Shown here in pieces: positions 11,286 through 23,183 of a stretch of 64,000 nucleotides of DNA. The number at the start of each line of letters is the position of its first letter. Position 1 is the stretch's first letter. The stretch lies in the NCBI RefSeq assembly GCF_035582795.1, contig NW_027445626.1, forward strand, positions 1,302,001 through 1,366,000. The letters run 5' to 3'. The stretch comes from Mycteria americana. Its lineage: Eukaryota > Chordata > Aves > Ciconiiformes > Ciconiidae. The position numbers and the translations under genes were made by a program. The notes under the pieces were generated by a model. That model had not been told where the DNA came from, did not search any database, and saw only the letters and a list, made by a program, of their open reading frames with translations.

Positions 11286-12109
11286 ACGTGAGTGTTTTCA
11301 CAGTCAGTGTCACATTAGCACCAAAATTACCCGAACACGTCTTTCCTCTTCAAGATCTTTCAACTCTGTTGGCCAAACCTCTCTTCCCTCCCCCAAATCT
11401 TGTCCCAGCTACCCCTGACCTCCCCAAATCTCTCATCCTTTTGGGGACAGCACTGTACTGGCTTTCAAGACCTCAGAGTACCTGTCTCCCCACTGCTGGC
11501 TGGTCAGAAGTGACCTCACAGCCAGCGTCCAAGGGGACACAATGTGCTGCTGTGCTGGAGAGGTTCTTGCTCAGCCTGCCCAGCAGTGCTGGAGGCAGGT
11601 GATGCCCTCCACCACCCCTAAGGTTCTCTGCCTGCCTACCAGCTCATGCTCCAGCAGTGCTCCCATATATCTTGGGACACATGGGTGCTTCAGCTACCCC
11701 AGGGCAGCGGCCACCTCTGTGTGGATCCCTGAATCAAGCCCTGAATGTAGATTTTCAGAAAAACTTGTAACTTCAGCATGAAAGAACTCAATATAATAGC
11801 TGAAAAACTCTTCATTACCAGCATTGCTAGTTTTTAAATGACTTTTCATTATTTTTTTCATAGTTTTTTATTAACAGCACCAAGGGTCTGTACTAGCAAG
11901 CTGATTATGCTCTCTTGCTGAATGGAAATAGTTTTATGCAGCCACTTATCAAAATAAGTTTCTTACCAATGGTTCAAAGGGAGAAACTTTGCTCAGAAGA
12001 ACGACTGTATTTATATTGGCACATTTGATGTCTCTACTTCTGCCTCTCTGTCTTTTCTCCTTCCTCTGCCTATTCTAGCTTCAGTGAACTCTCCAGGGGA
12101 AGCACTCAT

Positions 12110-12400
12110 TGCATGACAGAGTAACTCAGGTTGGAAGAGACTCGAACATTGTCTTGTCCAACTCTCCTGTTCAAGGCAGGGTGAAGTAGGTGAGGTAGGT
12201 AAAAGTCTCCCCCCCACATTGCCATCATCCACAAAGGAGCTGAAGGTGAGCTCCCTCCCGTCATACAGGGAGATAATAAAGATGTTCAAGAGTGTCGGCC
12301 CAAGCGCTGGTCACTCAGGGATGTCGCTAGTGACTGGTTGCCAGGAAGACTCCATACCACCGATGACATCTGGACCTGATCGTCCAGCTAAACTCCTCTA
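12110..12400 (-). mobile_element. CR1 fragment with internal deletion
   Basis: CR1 3'-end words ('aggttggaagagactc' in plus sense) run directly into RT-region words read on minus (around 12240-12400). The sequence between is missing. Old; borders the pyrimidine array. Confidence 0.55.
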
Positions 12401-12404
12401 GCCT

Positions 12405-15135
12405 CTTCTTGTTGCCTCCTGTTGCCTCCTGTTGCTTCTTCACCTCCTCCTCCTGTTTCCTTATCCTCCTGCTGCCTCCTGTTGTCTCCTCCTCCGGTGT
12501 CCTGTTTCCTCCTTTTGCCGCCTCCTCCTCTTTCCTCCTTCTCTTCCTCCTCTTCCTTTTGCCTCTTGTTGCCTCCTGTTGCCTTCTCCTCCCCTTCTTC
12601 CTGTTGCCTCCTGTTGTCTCTTCTTCCTCCTCCTTTTATTGCCTCCTGGTTCCTTCTGTTGCCACCTCCTCCTCTTGCCTGCTTTTGCCTCCTGTTGCCT
12701 CCAGTTGTCTCCTCCTGATTCCTCCTGTTGCCTCTCCCTCAAGTTGCTTCCTGTTTCCTCTTGTTGGCTCTCCCTTCACCTCTCATTGCCTCCTCTTGCC
12801 TCTGTCTCCTCCTCCTGTTGCCTCCTTTTGCATCCTACTCCTGTTGCCTCTTCCTGCTCTCCCTCCTGTTGGTTCCTCTTTCCTCCTCTTGCCTCCTTTT
12901 CCTCATCCTGCTGTTGCCTCCATTTCCCTCCTCCTCCTCTTGCCTCCTGTTTACGCCTCCTCTTGTTGCCTCTTACTGTCTCCTGTTGCCTTCTACTCCA
13001 TTTGCATCCTCTTCTCTCCTCCTCCTCTTCCTCCTCCTCTTGCCTCCCGTTGACTAGTTTCCTCCTCTTGCCTCCTCATCCACCTCCTCCTGTTGGTTTC
13101 TCTTGCCACTTGTTGCTTCCTCTTTCTCTTCTTGTCTCCTCCTTCTCTTCTTGTCTCCTGTCCTTCTGTTGCCTCATGCTCCTGTAGCATCTTGTTGCTT
13201 CCTCCTCCTGTTGCCTCCTGTTGCCTCCTCCTCCTGTCGCTTCCTGTTATCTCCTGCTACTCTTTCCTTCTGTTGCCTCGTCCTCCTCATTCTCCTGTTG
13301 CCCTTTGTTGCCTCATCCTCCTCCTCCTGTTCCCTCTTGTTGCCTGCTGGCATCTCTTGTTCCTCCTCCTCCTTTTGCATCCTGTTGCCTCCTCCACCTC
13401 TTGACTCCTCCTCCTCCTTCTCCTGTTTTTTCCTCTTGCCTCCTCCTTTTCCTCCTCCTCTTGCCTCCTGTTGCCCCCTCCTCCTCCTGTCTCCTCCTGT
13501 TTCCTCCTGTTGCCTCCTGCTCCTTTTGCCTCCTCCTCCTCTCTTTGCCTCCTCCTCCTATTCCCTCGTGTGGACTCCTGTTTCCTCCTCCTCTTCCTCT
13601 TGCCTCTGCTTCCCTCTTGTTGCCTTTCCCTCCTACGGCATTTTGGCTCCTGCTTCTTCTCTTACCTCCTGTGGCTTCCTCCTCCTCCTCCTCTTTTTGG
13701 CTCCTGTTTCTTCCTCTTGCATCCTACTCCTTGTTCTCCTCCTCCTCTTGCCTCCTGTTACTCCTTGTGTCCTCCTTTTCCTCCTCTTTCTCCTTCTCCT
13801 GTTTCCTTCTGTTGCATCCTCCTCCTCTTCTTGCATCCTGATCTCCTGTGTCCTCCTCCTGCTCCTCCTCCTCTTCTCTCCTGTTGCCCTTTCTTGCCTC
13901 CTGTTGCCTCCTTTTTCCTCCCCTTATTGCTGCCTCTGCTTGCCCCCTCCTCCACTTGCCTCCTGTTGTCTCCTGTTGCTTCATTCTCCTCCTGTTGCCT
14001 CCTGTTGCCTCCTGTTGCCTCCCCCTTTCCTGTTGCCACTCTTGCCTCCTGTTGGGTGGTCCTCCTGTTACCTCGTGTTGCTTCCTGTTGCCTCCAGGTG
14101 ACTCTTGTTGCCTCGCCCTCTTGTTGCCTCCTGTTCCTTCTCCTCCTTTTCCTCCTGTTGACTCCTGTTGCCTCCTGTTCCTCATGTTGACTTTATGTCC
14201 TCCTCCTCCTCCTGTTGCCACCTCTTGTCTTTTTTCCCTCCTCCTCCTCTTCTTCCTCTTCCGCCTGTTGCCTCCTCTTTCTGTTGCCTTCTCCTCTTTC
14301 TCTTCCTTCTCCTCCTATTATATCCTCCTCATTTTCTTCCTCCTCCTCTTTCCTTCTCCTCCTCTTCTTATTGTTTCCTTCTCCTCTCCTCTTCCTTTTG
14401 CCTTCTCTTCCTGTTGCTTACTTCACCTTCTTCTCCTCCTGTTTCCTCTCCTTCTCTTATTCATGTTACTGATGTTGTTGTTCCTCCTCCTTTTCCTCTT
14501 GCTTAGAGTCTTCCTCCTCCTCTTCTGGTTGTTTATGGTTTTTCTGTTGTTGTTGTTCCTCCTCTTCTTTGTCTTTCTTTCTTTCATTCCTTTTTTTTTC
14601 CTCTCCATTCTTCTCTTTTTTCTCCTCCTCCTTTGTTTTTTTCCTGGTCCTGTTCCTTCTCCTTCCTCCTCTTCCTGCTGTTTATAATTCTGCTGTCGCT
14701 GTTCTTGTTCGTCCAACTCCTTCTCCTCCTTTTACTCCTCCTTTTAATCCTTCTCAACTTTATCTTTGTTGCTCTGTTTCTTCTCCTCCTGTTCTTCTTT
14801 TTAGTCCTGCTACGATTTCTCCTTTTCTTCCTTCTGATCACCCTCCTCTTCCACCATCTGTTTTTCCTCCTTCTCCTCCTATTCCTCTTGTTTGTGGTTT
14901 TCTTCTTCCTCCTTTTCCTCTTCCTTTTTCTCTTTCTCCTCCTGCTTCTCACTCTCAACCTCCTCTTTCTCTTCTTCTTCATGTTGCTACTCATCCTCTT
15001 CTCTTTCTCCTCCACTACTTTTCTTCTCATTCTCTACCTTCTCCTGGGTATTTTGGTTTTGGTTTTTGTTTTTTTTAATCTTCCTGTTGGTTTTCCTCCA
15101 GTTGTTCCTCCACCTCCTCCTCCTCCTCCTGTTCT
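12405..15135. repeat. Pyrimidine-rich minisatellite, about 2.7 kb
   Basis: The plus strand is almost wholly C and T with scattered G, built from degenerate copies of gttgcctcctcctcctc-like units of about 12-20 bp. After about 14230 it drifts toward simpler ctt/cct repeats with more T. Many long Ser/Leu/Pro frames on plus and Arg/Glu/Gln frames on minus are by-products of composition. The mirror-like polypurine-polypyrimidine tract could form triplex (H-DNA) structure. CR1 fragments lie on both sides. Confidence 0.92.
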
Positions 15136-15144
15136 TGTTCCTCA

Positions 15145-18000
15145 GAATCACAGAATGGATGAGGTTGGAATGGACCTCTGGAGTTCATCTGTTCCAAGCT
15201 CCATGCTCAAGCAGGGCCACCTAGAGCTGGTTTCCCAGGACCATGTCCAGACAGCTTTTGAATCTCTCTAAGGGATGGAGACCTCACAACTTCCCTGGGC
15301 AAGCTGTGCCAGTGCTTAGTCACCCTCACAGTGAAAAAGTGTTTCCTGATGTTCAAAGGGTACCTCCTGTGTTTCAGTTTGTGCCCATTGTCTCTTTTCC
15401 TGTCACTGGGCACCACTGAAAGGAGGCTCCATCCTCTTTGCACCTTCCTTTCAGGTATTTATATGCATTATTAAGATCCCCTCTGAGCCTTCTCTTCTCC
15501 AGGCTAAACTGTTTCAGCTCTCTCAGCCTTTTCTCATGGGTGAGATGCTCCAGTCCCTAGGTGCTCCAGTCCCTCCATCAACTTTGTGGCCCTTTGCTGG
15601 ACTGTCTACATTATGCCCATGCCTCTCTTGTACTGCAGAACCCAGAACTGGACACAGCACTCCAGGTGTGGACAGCACACAGCACTCCCTTGACCTGCTG
15701 GCAGTAATTTGCCTGATGCAGCCCAGGATACCATTCGCCTTTTTTGCAGCAAGGACACGTTGCTGGTTGATAGTCAACCTGCTGCCCACCAGGACCCCCA
15801 GGGCCTATTCTAGTGAGCTGCTTTCCAGCTGGGTGGCCCCCAGCATATTTGGGTGCATGGCCTTTTCCCTCCCTGGGGCAGGGCATATCACTTGTCCTTG
15901 TCAAACTTCATGAGGTCCCTGCCAGCCCATTTCTCCAGCCTGTCGAGGTCCCTCTGGATGGCAGCATGACCATCTGCCATATTAACCACTCTGCCCAGCT
16001 TGGTGTCATCTGCAAACTTGCTGAGGTACACGCTTCCTCATCATGCAGATCATTAGTGAAAATGTTAAACAGGACTGGACCCTCCTTTGAGGGTCCCTGG
16101 GGCACACCTCTAGGTACTGGCCTCCAGCTTGACTTTGCAATGCTGCTCACCAACCTCTGGGCCCAGCTACTCGGCTAGTTTCAGGTCCAGCCCGCTGTCT
16201 GCACATCCAGCCAGTACATCAGCAGCTTCTCTATGAGGATCTTATGGGAGACTGCGTCAAAGATCTTACGGAAGTCCAGGTGGACAATAGCCCCTGCTCT
16301 CCCCTCATCTAACAGGCCAGTCATTTTGTCGTACAAGTTTATCAACTTGGTCAAGCATGACTTCCCCTCGGTGAACGCATGCTGACTCCTCCTGATGGTT
16401 TTGTTGTCGTTCGTCTGCCTGGAAATGTTTTCTCCATCTTTCTGCAGTGATAGCTGCTCCATCACTGTCCCAGGGATCGAGCTGAGGCTGACCGTCCTGT
16501 AGTTCCCTGGGTCCTCCTTCTCGCCTATCTTGAAGATAGGAGTACCATGTGCTGTAGTGCACGCTTCGGGCACTTCTTCCACTACAGTGCATCCAAGATT
16601 ATCAAGAGTAGCCTCACAATGACATCAGACACTTTCCTCAGCACTTGTGGGTGCATGCCATCAGGGCCCATGGACTTACCTATGTCCAGTTTGCTTAAGT
16701 ATTCCCTGACCTGATCCTTTTCCACCAAAGGCAGGTCTTCCTTGCTCCAGAATTCCCCCTGCTCTCTGGGACCTGGCATTCCTGAAGGCCACTCTTGCTA
16801 GTAAAGACTGAGGCAAAGGCGGCCTTCAGTGTCTCAGCCTTTTCCATGTCCTGTGTAACCAGGCCCCCCGTCTCATTGAGCAATGGGCCCACATTTTCCC
16901 TAGCCTGCCTTTTGTCTCCCGTGTACTTACAGAGCCCTTTGTGCTGTCTTTGACATCCCTGGCCAGATTTCATTCCATTTGGGCTTTAGCTTTCTTAAGG
17001 TCATCCCATGATGCTAGGACAACGTTTCTGTATTTCTCCCAGGTTACCTGTCTCTGCTTCCGCGGTCTGTAAGCTTCCTCTTTGTATTAGAGTTTGGCCA
17101 GGAGCTCCTTGTTCATCCACACAGGTCTCCTGGCATTTTTGTTTCACTTCGTATTCATTGGGATGGAGCTCTCTTGTGCTTGGAGGAGGTGATCCTTGAA
17201 TATTAACCCGTTTTCATGGCCCCATCCCCTTCCCTCTGGGGCCTTATCCCACAGGACTCTTCCGAAGAGATCTTTGAAGAGGCCAAAGTCTACTCCCCTG
17301 AATCCAGGGTTGTGAGCTTGCTTTTCACCCTCCTCTCTGCCTTTGGGAACCTGAACTCCGCCATCTCATGGTCACTGCAGCCAGGGCTTTCTTTTCACCT
17401 TCACATCCCCAGCGAGCCCTTCCTTGTGGGTGAAGAGGAGATCCAGCAGAGCACCTCTCCTCATTGGCTCCTCTCTCTCTTGGCTGAGGAGGTTATCAAC
17501 AGGGCACTCCAGGAACCTCCTGGACTGCTTAAGTCCTGCTGTGTTGTCCCTCCAGCAGATATTGGGTTTGGTGAAATCCCCCAGGAGGACCAAGGCCTGC
17601 AACCGTGAGGCTGTTCCTATCTGTCGGCAGAGGGCCTGGTCCACTTATTCTTCCTGGTCAGGTAGCCTATAGCAGACACCCACTATAGTGTCAGCCTTAC
17701 CTTTCCTCTCTTTAGTCCTCACCCATAAGCTCTCCCTCGGCTGCCTCTGCACCCCCAGGCAGAGCTCCATGCACTTCAGCTGCTCTCTCACATGAAGGGC
17801 AACTCTCCCCCCTCACTTCCCATCTTCTCCTTCCTAGAGAGCCCTTATCCCTCCTTTGCAACATTCCAGTCATGGGAGCCCCCCGCCAGGATTGTAACCC
17901 TGCAACTGCACACAGACGCACAACTCCTCATGTGTATTCTCCATACTGTGTGCATTAGCGTGCGAGCACTTTGGAGAGGCACGCCAGCATGTTGAGCTCC
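15145..18000 (-). mobile_element. Long decayed CR1 LINE, endonuclease plus RT
   Basis: Read on minus, the endonuclease region lies near 17370-17640 (LLDLLFTHKEGLAGDV, LVLLGDFTKPNICWRDN) and the RT region near 16180-16780 ([37 protein letters not shown]). The FADDTKL-type block is diverged near 16000, and the 3' end lies near 15145. Frames are broken at many points. It is about 2.9 kb long, missing only the 5' part and ORF1. Much older than the copy at 4590. Confidence 0.85.
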
Positions 18001-18555
18001 CAGAGAGGGCTTGGGGGATTTCCCCATCACGGTGCTTTGTAGGCAGCTCCTGGTCACTACAGCCAAGGCTGACACTGGTTTTCACGTCCCTGATCAGCAC
18101 TCCCTCTTTTGCAAAGACCAGAATGAAGTGAGCATCACCTTTGGCTGCCTACCTGGCATCTGCGCAAAGAGGTCTTACCAAGAGACCCCAGACACCTGCT
18201 GGACAGCATGCATCCTGCTTTGCTTCCCTTCCAGTGAATGTCAGGGTCATTCAAGTCCCAGTGAGCCCTGGGGTCATGGATCTGGAGACTTCCTTGGGTT
18301 GCTTAAACAAGGCTTTGTCCAATTCCTTACCTTGATTGCATTTTCTTTGTCTCCCACCATGATATCACACTAGCAGGTCTCTTCTCTGACCCTCACCCAC
18401 AAGGGCTCACCCAACCCATTCCACATCCCATAGAGAAGCTCCATACGTATGACAAGCTCCTGCACGCATAGGACATTCCCCTCCTGATCATTCCAGCCTG
18501 TCTCTCCTGAGAAGCCCGTATGTACCATTGCAGCACCGCTAGCAGTGTGAGCTGT
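18000..18555 (-). mobile_element. Second CR1 fragment, endonuclease region
   Basis: Repeats endonuclease-region words already present in the previous element (minus reading RDVKTSVSLGCSDQEL near 18070), so it is a separate insertion. The end near 18480-18555 is shared with unit C (about 55250-55360), so this part predates the unit duplication. Confidence 0.6.
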
Positions 18556-18639
18556 CCCACCACTCCTTGCCATTTCTTCCTTTGAAGTCAAAACTCTATG
18601 ATGGCACATGGGACTCCAACTCCTCCTCTCTGTGACCCA

Positions 18640-19090
18640 GGCGGAGGGCATTGGTGCACGCTTGGGCCGCATCACCTCAGCTATGGAACTGGGGACTAGC
18701 TTAAACAAGGCCAGCACAGGACCAAGTGCCCAAGACCCCATGCGTGCAAATGCTTTGCTTGAGACAGAGCCATGCTGGAGTGGATGGCAGATGGCAAAGT
18801 AACGGTACAGCAAGAGGAAATGCTCTATGCCCAAGGCCAGAGAGAAACTGGCCAGGGCTCTGCAGCCCTGGCAGGAGAGGGCTTTGCTGTCTGTGGGGTC
18901 TCTGCAGCCCCTGAGGAGGGCCTGTGGTGGATGTGAAGCTGATCTCAAGGAAGGACAGAAGCTGATGTCAAGGAAGGACAGATGCTGCTGAAAATGTCCT
19001 TGAGTGTGGACATCCTGTGCTCCAGGAACACTGTGACAATCCTTGGACTGTTCCTTGATTGTATCATCAAGAGGGTGAGTAAAGGACAGT
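18640..19090 (-). pseudogene. Decayed olfactory receptor, minus strand
   Basis: Class A odorant receptor remnant. One minus frame carries TVFLEHRMSTLKDIF (the loop after TM1 to TM2). Another carries LSFLDISF, then ALLRGCRDPTDSKALSCQGC, LALGIEHFLLL and YRYFAICHPLQ, the OR equivalent of MAYDRYxAICxPL. At least one frame change lies between the blocks, and 'MAYD' before RY is lost. The TM5-TM7 motifs cannot be recognised. It is not OR14-like (HPLQHGS and SFLDIS differ from copies A-C) and runs opposite to OR copy B. A paralogous remnant lies at 55480-55830. Confidence 0.6.
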
Positions 19091-19429
19091 TGAAAGAAGA
19101 ACCAGCAGAGTTTAAGAGTAGGCAAACGAGTGGAGATCCTGATGTGATGTCCTTCCTGTTCATGAACTGCCCTGCATCTTCGGGATGGAGGTGGGTCAGA
19201 CCTTGCCTCACTACAGTGCCGAGAGAGTCGCTGAACAAAAGAACCTGACTCTGTCTGAGATGCCATCTGTGGTGCCAGTCACCCGCCCTCTCTGGACAGG
19301 GATGCCTTTCCTGTAGGTCCTGTGCTGTCCTGACCAGCCACATGCAGTTGTGCTGTGCAGCCCTGGCATCTTATGTAGCACTACAGGCCTGTGTTTGGCC
19401 ATTGAGTAGCTGCCTTGGATTTAGTTAGG

Positions 19430-20180
19430 CACTGTAGGGACATCCATGAGACAACTGCAATTACAGTTGATGGCAATCTAGTATGTACAGCTGATGGAGA
19501 GAGAAAATTTTTAAAAAGGACTGAGATATCCCGATGGCACATGAGTCCATTTGCCCAGCTGACTACCTTGATAGGCTGTCCTGACCATCATGAGTAGGGA
19601 AAAGCTCAGTTTTCCTACACGTGGGCATCTGGTGCTGGCCAAAGGAATCCCCCACCAGCCTCCAAGGTGATGCCCCCAGATGCTGTTCCTTCTCTATGAA
19701 CCGCTCCGTTAGAGTTTGCTGTTACCTGCACTTATCTTGGACCACCTCTGACACTTCCAGTGTCACCAGGTGTACGCATCTGAGAAGCTCACTCCTGGCC
19801 TCCATCTCCATGGATTTGCATGGGAGCCGAGACAAGTAGCTCACATGCAGATGCCTATTTTCTAAAATCATAGAAATGCACGCCTGAACTGAGGAAGAGG
19901 AATCCCATCTGCTGAAGGTTTGTGGCAGGCATGGGAGAGAGCTGAGGCCCTTTCTAGCCCCAGGACTACAGACCCAGGATGAGATGCCTCGACTGACTGA
20001 GCTGAAACCTTTCCCTCACCAGGGTAATGGAGATTCCTCTCTGCCACTGTCTGCATACGCTGCTAATAATGGGACATGGAAAGGTGAGTCTCATGCCCAG
20101 CTCTTTTCCTGATGGGAGAAATGCCCCTGCTGGAAAGAAGCGTCTCTCCCAGCTGGGAGAGGGAATGAGAACATCAGTGA
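19430..20180. other. OR unit B 5' flank, no gene seen
   Basis: Paralogous to about 56090-56640 in unit C ('cactacaggcctgt' and 'gcatgggagggagctg' type words shared). No coding signal. Confidence 0.5.
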
Positions 20181-20429
20181 TTCCTTCAGCTTGTTCCACA
20201 GTAGGTGCCTCTGGAGCCCCAGCTGCAAATCAAGGGAGCCCAGAGGGGGCAGAGAAAGTGTTGCCTTGGGCTGGTCCTCTGCTGCTGAGCTGGGCCGGGC
20301 TCCTGGGACAGAGGGAGCTCATGGCAAGTGGGCAGAGCTGCAGAGAGACAGCTCTGCCCAGGAGCAGCAGCTCTGCAAAGCACAGCAGTGCTGAGAGCAC
20401 AGCCTGCAGGCACCGAGGGGACAGGAGCA

Positions 20430-20514
20430 AGGCAGAGAGAGCTTAAAGGCAGTCTGGGCTCCTGAGGAAAGTTGAGACCTTGCTGGGGGAGAAATCTTCA
20501 CAGCCCTCTACATG
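20430..20514 (+). promoter_or_regulatory. Candidate noncoding first exon and TATA-like site for OR copy B
   Basis: A TTAAAG box ('gagagcttaaaggcag') near 20439-20450 is followed about 65 bp later by a consensus splice donor, GT at 20515. The box and a donor at the matching place (57048) are kept in unit C although the sequence around the donors differs. OR genes usually have an untranslated first exon. No transcript evidence is available. Confidence 0.35.
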
Positions 20515-21194
20515 GTAAGTACCTGCATGACAGGCAATGTATCTGCAGTTTGTGGAAGGATCTCCAAAAGCTGGCACATCCCACAGTCAGGAGGACTTCC
20601 ACAGTTTCTCTAGCGTAGAGGAGGACATGCTGCAGAGCAGGGCTTCCCTGCTGCACCATCAGAGGGACAGGGCATCACAGCCGCCTTCTCCCAGGGACAG
20701 CTGCAGGGCTGTGAATGTGTGTGTGTGCAGCCCAGGGTGCCCAGGGCTGTCTTTCAGAGCAGGGTTCCTGCAACCCTGGGGGCTGTGCACTGGGGCAGGG
20801 ACTCTGCCGCCTGCCAGGGCCAGCACTCAGCCTGCCCGAGTGGCTCCGCACAGCGCTGCAGGAGAAGCTGTGGGTGGAAGGAGCGGCCCTCGTCAGAGCA
20901 CGGTGCCTCTGCTATGGAGACAGTGCTGCGTGGGTCAGGGCTGCTCACAGCTCCACATCACCCTCAGGACTTTTCAAGACAGACATCAAGGCAGGGGTTA
21001 CCTGAAAAGAAAGGTGTCTGCCCTTTGAGTTTTCTCCTCTTGGTTGGCTGAGTGGGCAGTGGGACATTTTGCAGGGGATTTCTCAATTGGAAGGTAAAAG
21101 CAGGCATTACTGTAAAGATAAGGAACTTTCCTGAATCTGTGTTTTCAGTTTCCAACTCTGGAGGCTACAGACAGCACCAGGAAAGCAGGGCTCC

Positions 21195-21569
21195 CTCACG
21201 CGTAACGGTTACTTGGGAAGACAAACACCATCACTCCGAATGTCACCCTCTTTATATACTTTGCTTTATATATATACCCGCTTTATATATATACCCGCTT
21301 TATATACTGTGCATGATGTCATGTGATATGGAATAGCCCTTTGGTCAGTTTGGAGCAACAATCCTGGCTGTGTTCCCCTCCCAGCTTCTTGGGCACCTGG
21401 CAGAGCATGGGGAGCTGAAAAAAAAAGTCCTTGACCAGTGTAAATACAGCTTAGCAACAGCCAAAACATGGGGGTGTTATCAATATTATTCTCATACTCA
21501 AACCCAAAACACAGCACTACACCAGCCACTAGGAAGGAAATCAACTCTATCCCAGCCGAAACCAGGACA
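21195..21569 (-). mobile_element. ERV LTR (5' portion), antisense
   Basis: Reverse-oriented; begins TG at 21569 with the same start as the LTR at 52481 and keeps the 'ccaaagggctattccat' and 'catgatgtcat' type blocks. It ends soon after the TATA region, so it is truncated. The TATA-bearing segment is tandemly repeated about three times at 21252-21310. It has no counterpart in OR units A or C, so it inserted after the duplication. Confidence 0.75.
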
Positions 21570-23130
21570 CCTTTCAAGTGTCATCAGGGTTTTTCACCTG
21601 CTTTTTTGGTCCTTGCACTTATGGAGAAGCTGCAGGGAAGAGATGGGCGCACAGGGGCTGGAGTGGGTTCTGTGAGCACCGACAGGGAGGAGACATGCGG
21701 ACAAAGAGCTCCCAGCAGGGACTGCTCCAGGCAGCAGAGACATGGGCAGGGAGGGAGGAAACTGCTAACGGGAACCCTGTTGCAGGGGAGGTATGGGCAC
21801 CTCCTGGCCACCCCCTGCAGCGCAGATGCCTTCCCTGAGCAACCCCCCTCACCTCTCTTCTATCACCCAGCACAGCTCTTGGCCCTCACTGCTGTGGGGT
21901 CTAGGGTGGGAGTCTCCTCCATGCCCACTTGACCAGCAGAAGAGGTGACAGGCATCTCTCCTGCCACATGCCCATTTCGCACCGACCGTCAATCGGGCTG
22001 AGGGATACTGTCCTGCATTATCACGATCTGGGAGGTATTGTGCAGAGTTGCGGAAAGGGAAGATCTTTCCTGGGTGCCAGTCTGTCTCCTTGCCTCTGCT
22101 GGGTGCTCTTGGCATTGCTGTCAGGCTCTCTGGAAATGGGAGTTTCAGCTGCAGAGTCACTGATCTTGTGGGTCCTCCCATGCAGGTGTGTCCGTGGGAA
22201 CAAGTGTCCCAGCTTTCCTCTAACCTGTGGGGCTGTGGGCAATGCAGTCAGTGGAGCTAGGGAATGAGCTGACTCTCCCTTAATCAGATGCCATGGTTAG
22301 GACATTTCTCTCTCTCCTTGGGCTGTCCTTCCAAGCTGTGAGCTGCCCTCCAGAATGCAAATCTTTCTCATAGCATCTCTGGGTTAATTGAAAGACTCAT
22401 GGAGAAGCGCAGAGATTCTACAATGGAGGAAATGCTGTTGGGTCGGTGAAATGAGCGGGAAGGTGTATCCTAGGCTCAAGTGGGGCGCTGATATCTTGAG
22501 AAAGGGTAAGACATTTGGTTGTCTGCAGTGGATCATTCTGCTCTCAGCAGTGCCTGATCATTTTCAGGGTAACATGGGAGTGTGATCCTCCTCCATCTCA
22601 GAAAGGTGCAATCACAGAGAACCTGAGAACAAAACACAGAGACAGACCAACTCCCCTCACTCTGCACTAAGCCACAGACAATGCTCTTGCCTCGCAGGGC
22701 TCACTCTGTTCTCCCTGAGCATGGCAGAAATGCTGAGGGTTTCTGACTTCCAAGAACATTCCACAGGTGAGATGGAGGAATGCTTTAAAAATAACCTCTC
22801 AAACTGCCTTCAGTCATACCCATTCCTTAGCACTGGGAGTGCCGATACTGACAAGCCCTTCTGTGTTAGGAGTAGTTTAACCTGAAAAATTTCAAACACC
22901 AGGATTGGCCCCTTGCCCCCGCTGTTCCCATGAACCCACTGCTGCAGAGCAGGGCTGACTCCTCAGCAGCCAGTGGGCAAAGGCCCTGCTCCCCACGGCA
23001 CACTCGGCTGGCACCAACCAGAGCTCAAGCCAGAGAGCTGAAGGTCTCCTAGAAAATGGAAAGGGTGGGTGTGTAGCTGGGAGGAGTCCAAGAAAAATGG
23101 CTGTGATTTTGCTCTGAGAAGTCTACTCTA
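21570..23130 (+). other. OR unit B intronic/5' flank
   Basis: Paralogous to 190-1620 and 57700-59050. Open frames of up to 154 aa occur but shift or vanish in the paralogous copies, so no gene is called. Confidence 0.5.
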
Positions 23131-23183
23131 ACTTGTTACTGTCTTTTCCTCCTTGGACAGTGCCCCGTGCCCAGGGAAAGCTA

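Noticed and set aside
12409-14687. Long Ser/Leu/Pro-rich frames on plus (up to 332 aa) and Arg/Glu/Gln-rich frames on minus
   Set aside because: They are produced by the CCT/GTTGCC repeat composition. All frames are open and no domain or start context exists.
18370-19266. 298-aa minus frame as an intact gene
   Set aside because: Only the middle resembles an OR, with TM1-2 in another frame and no TM5-7. It is an accidental open frame over a relic and CR1.
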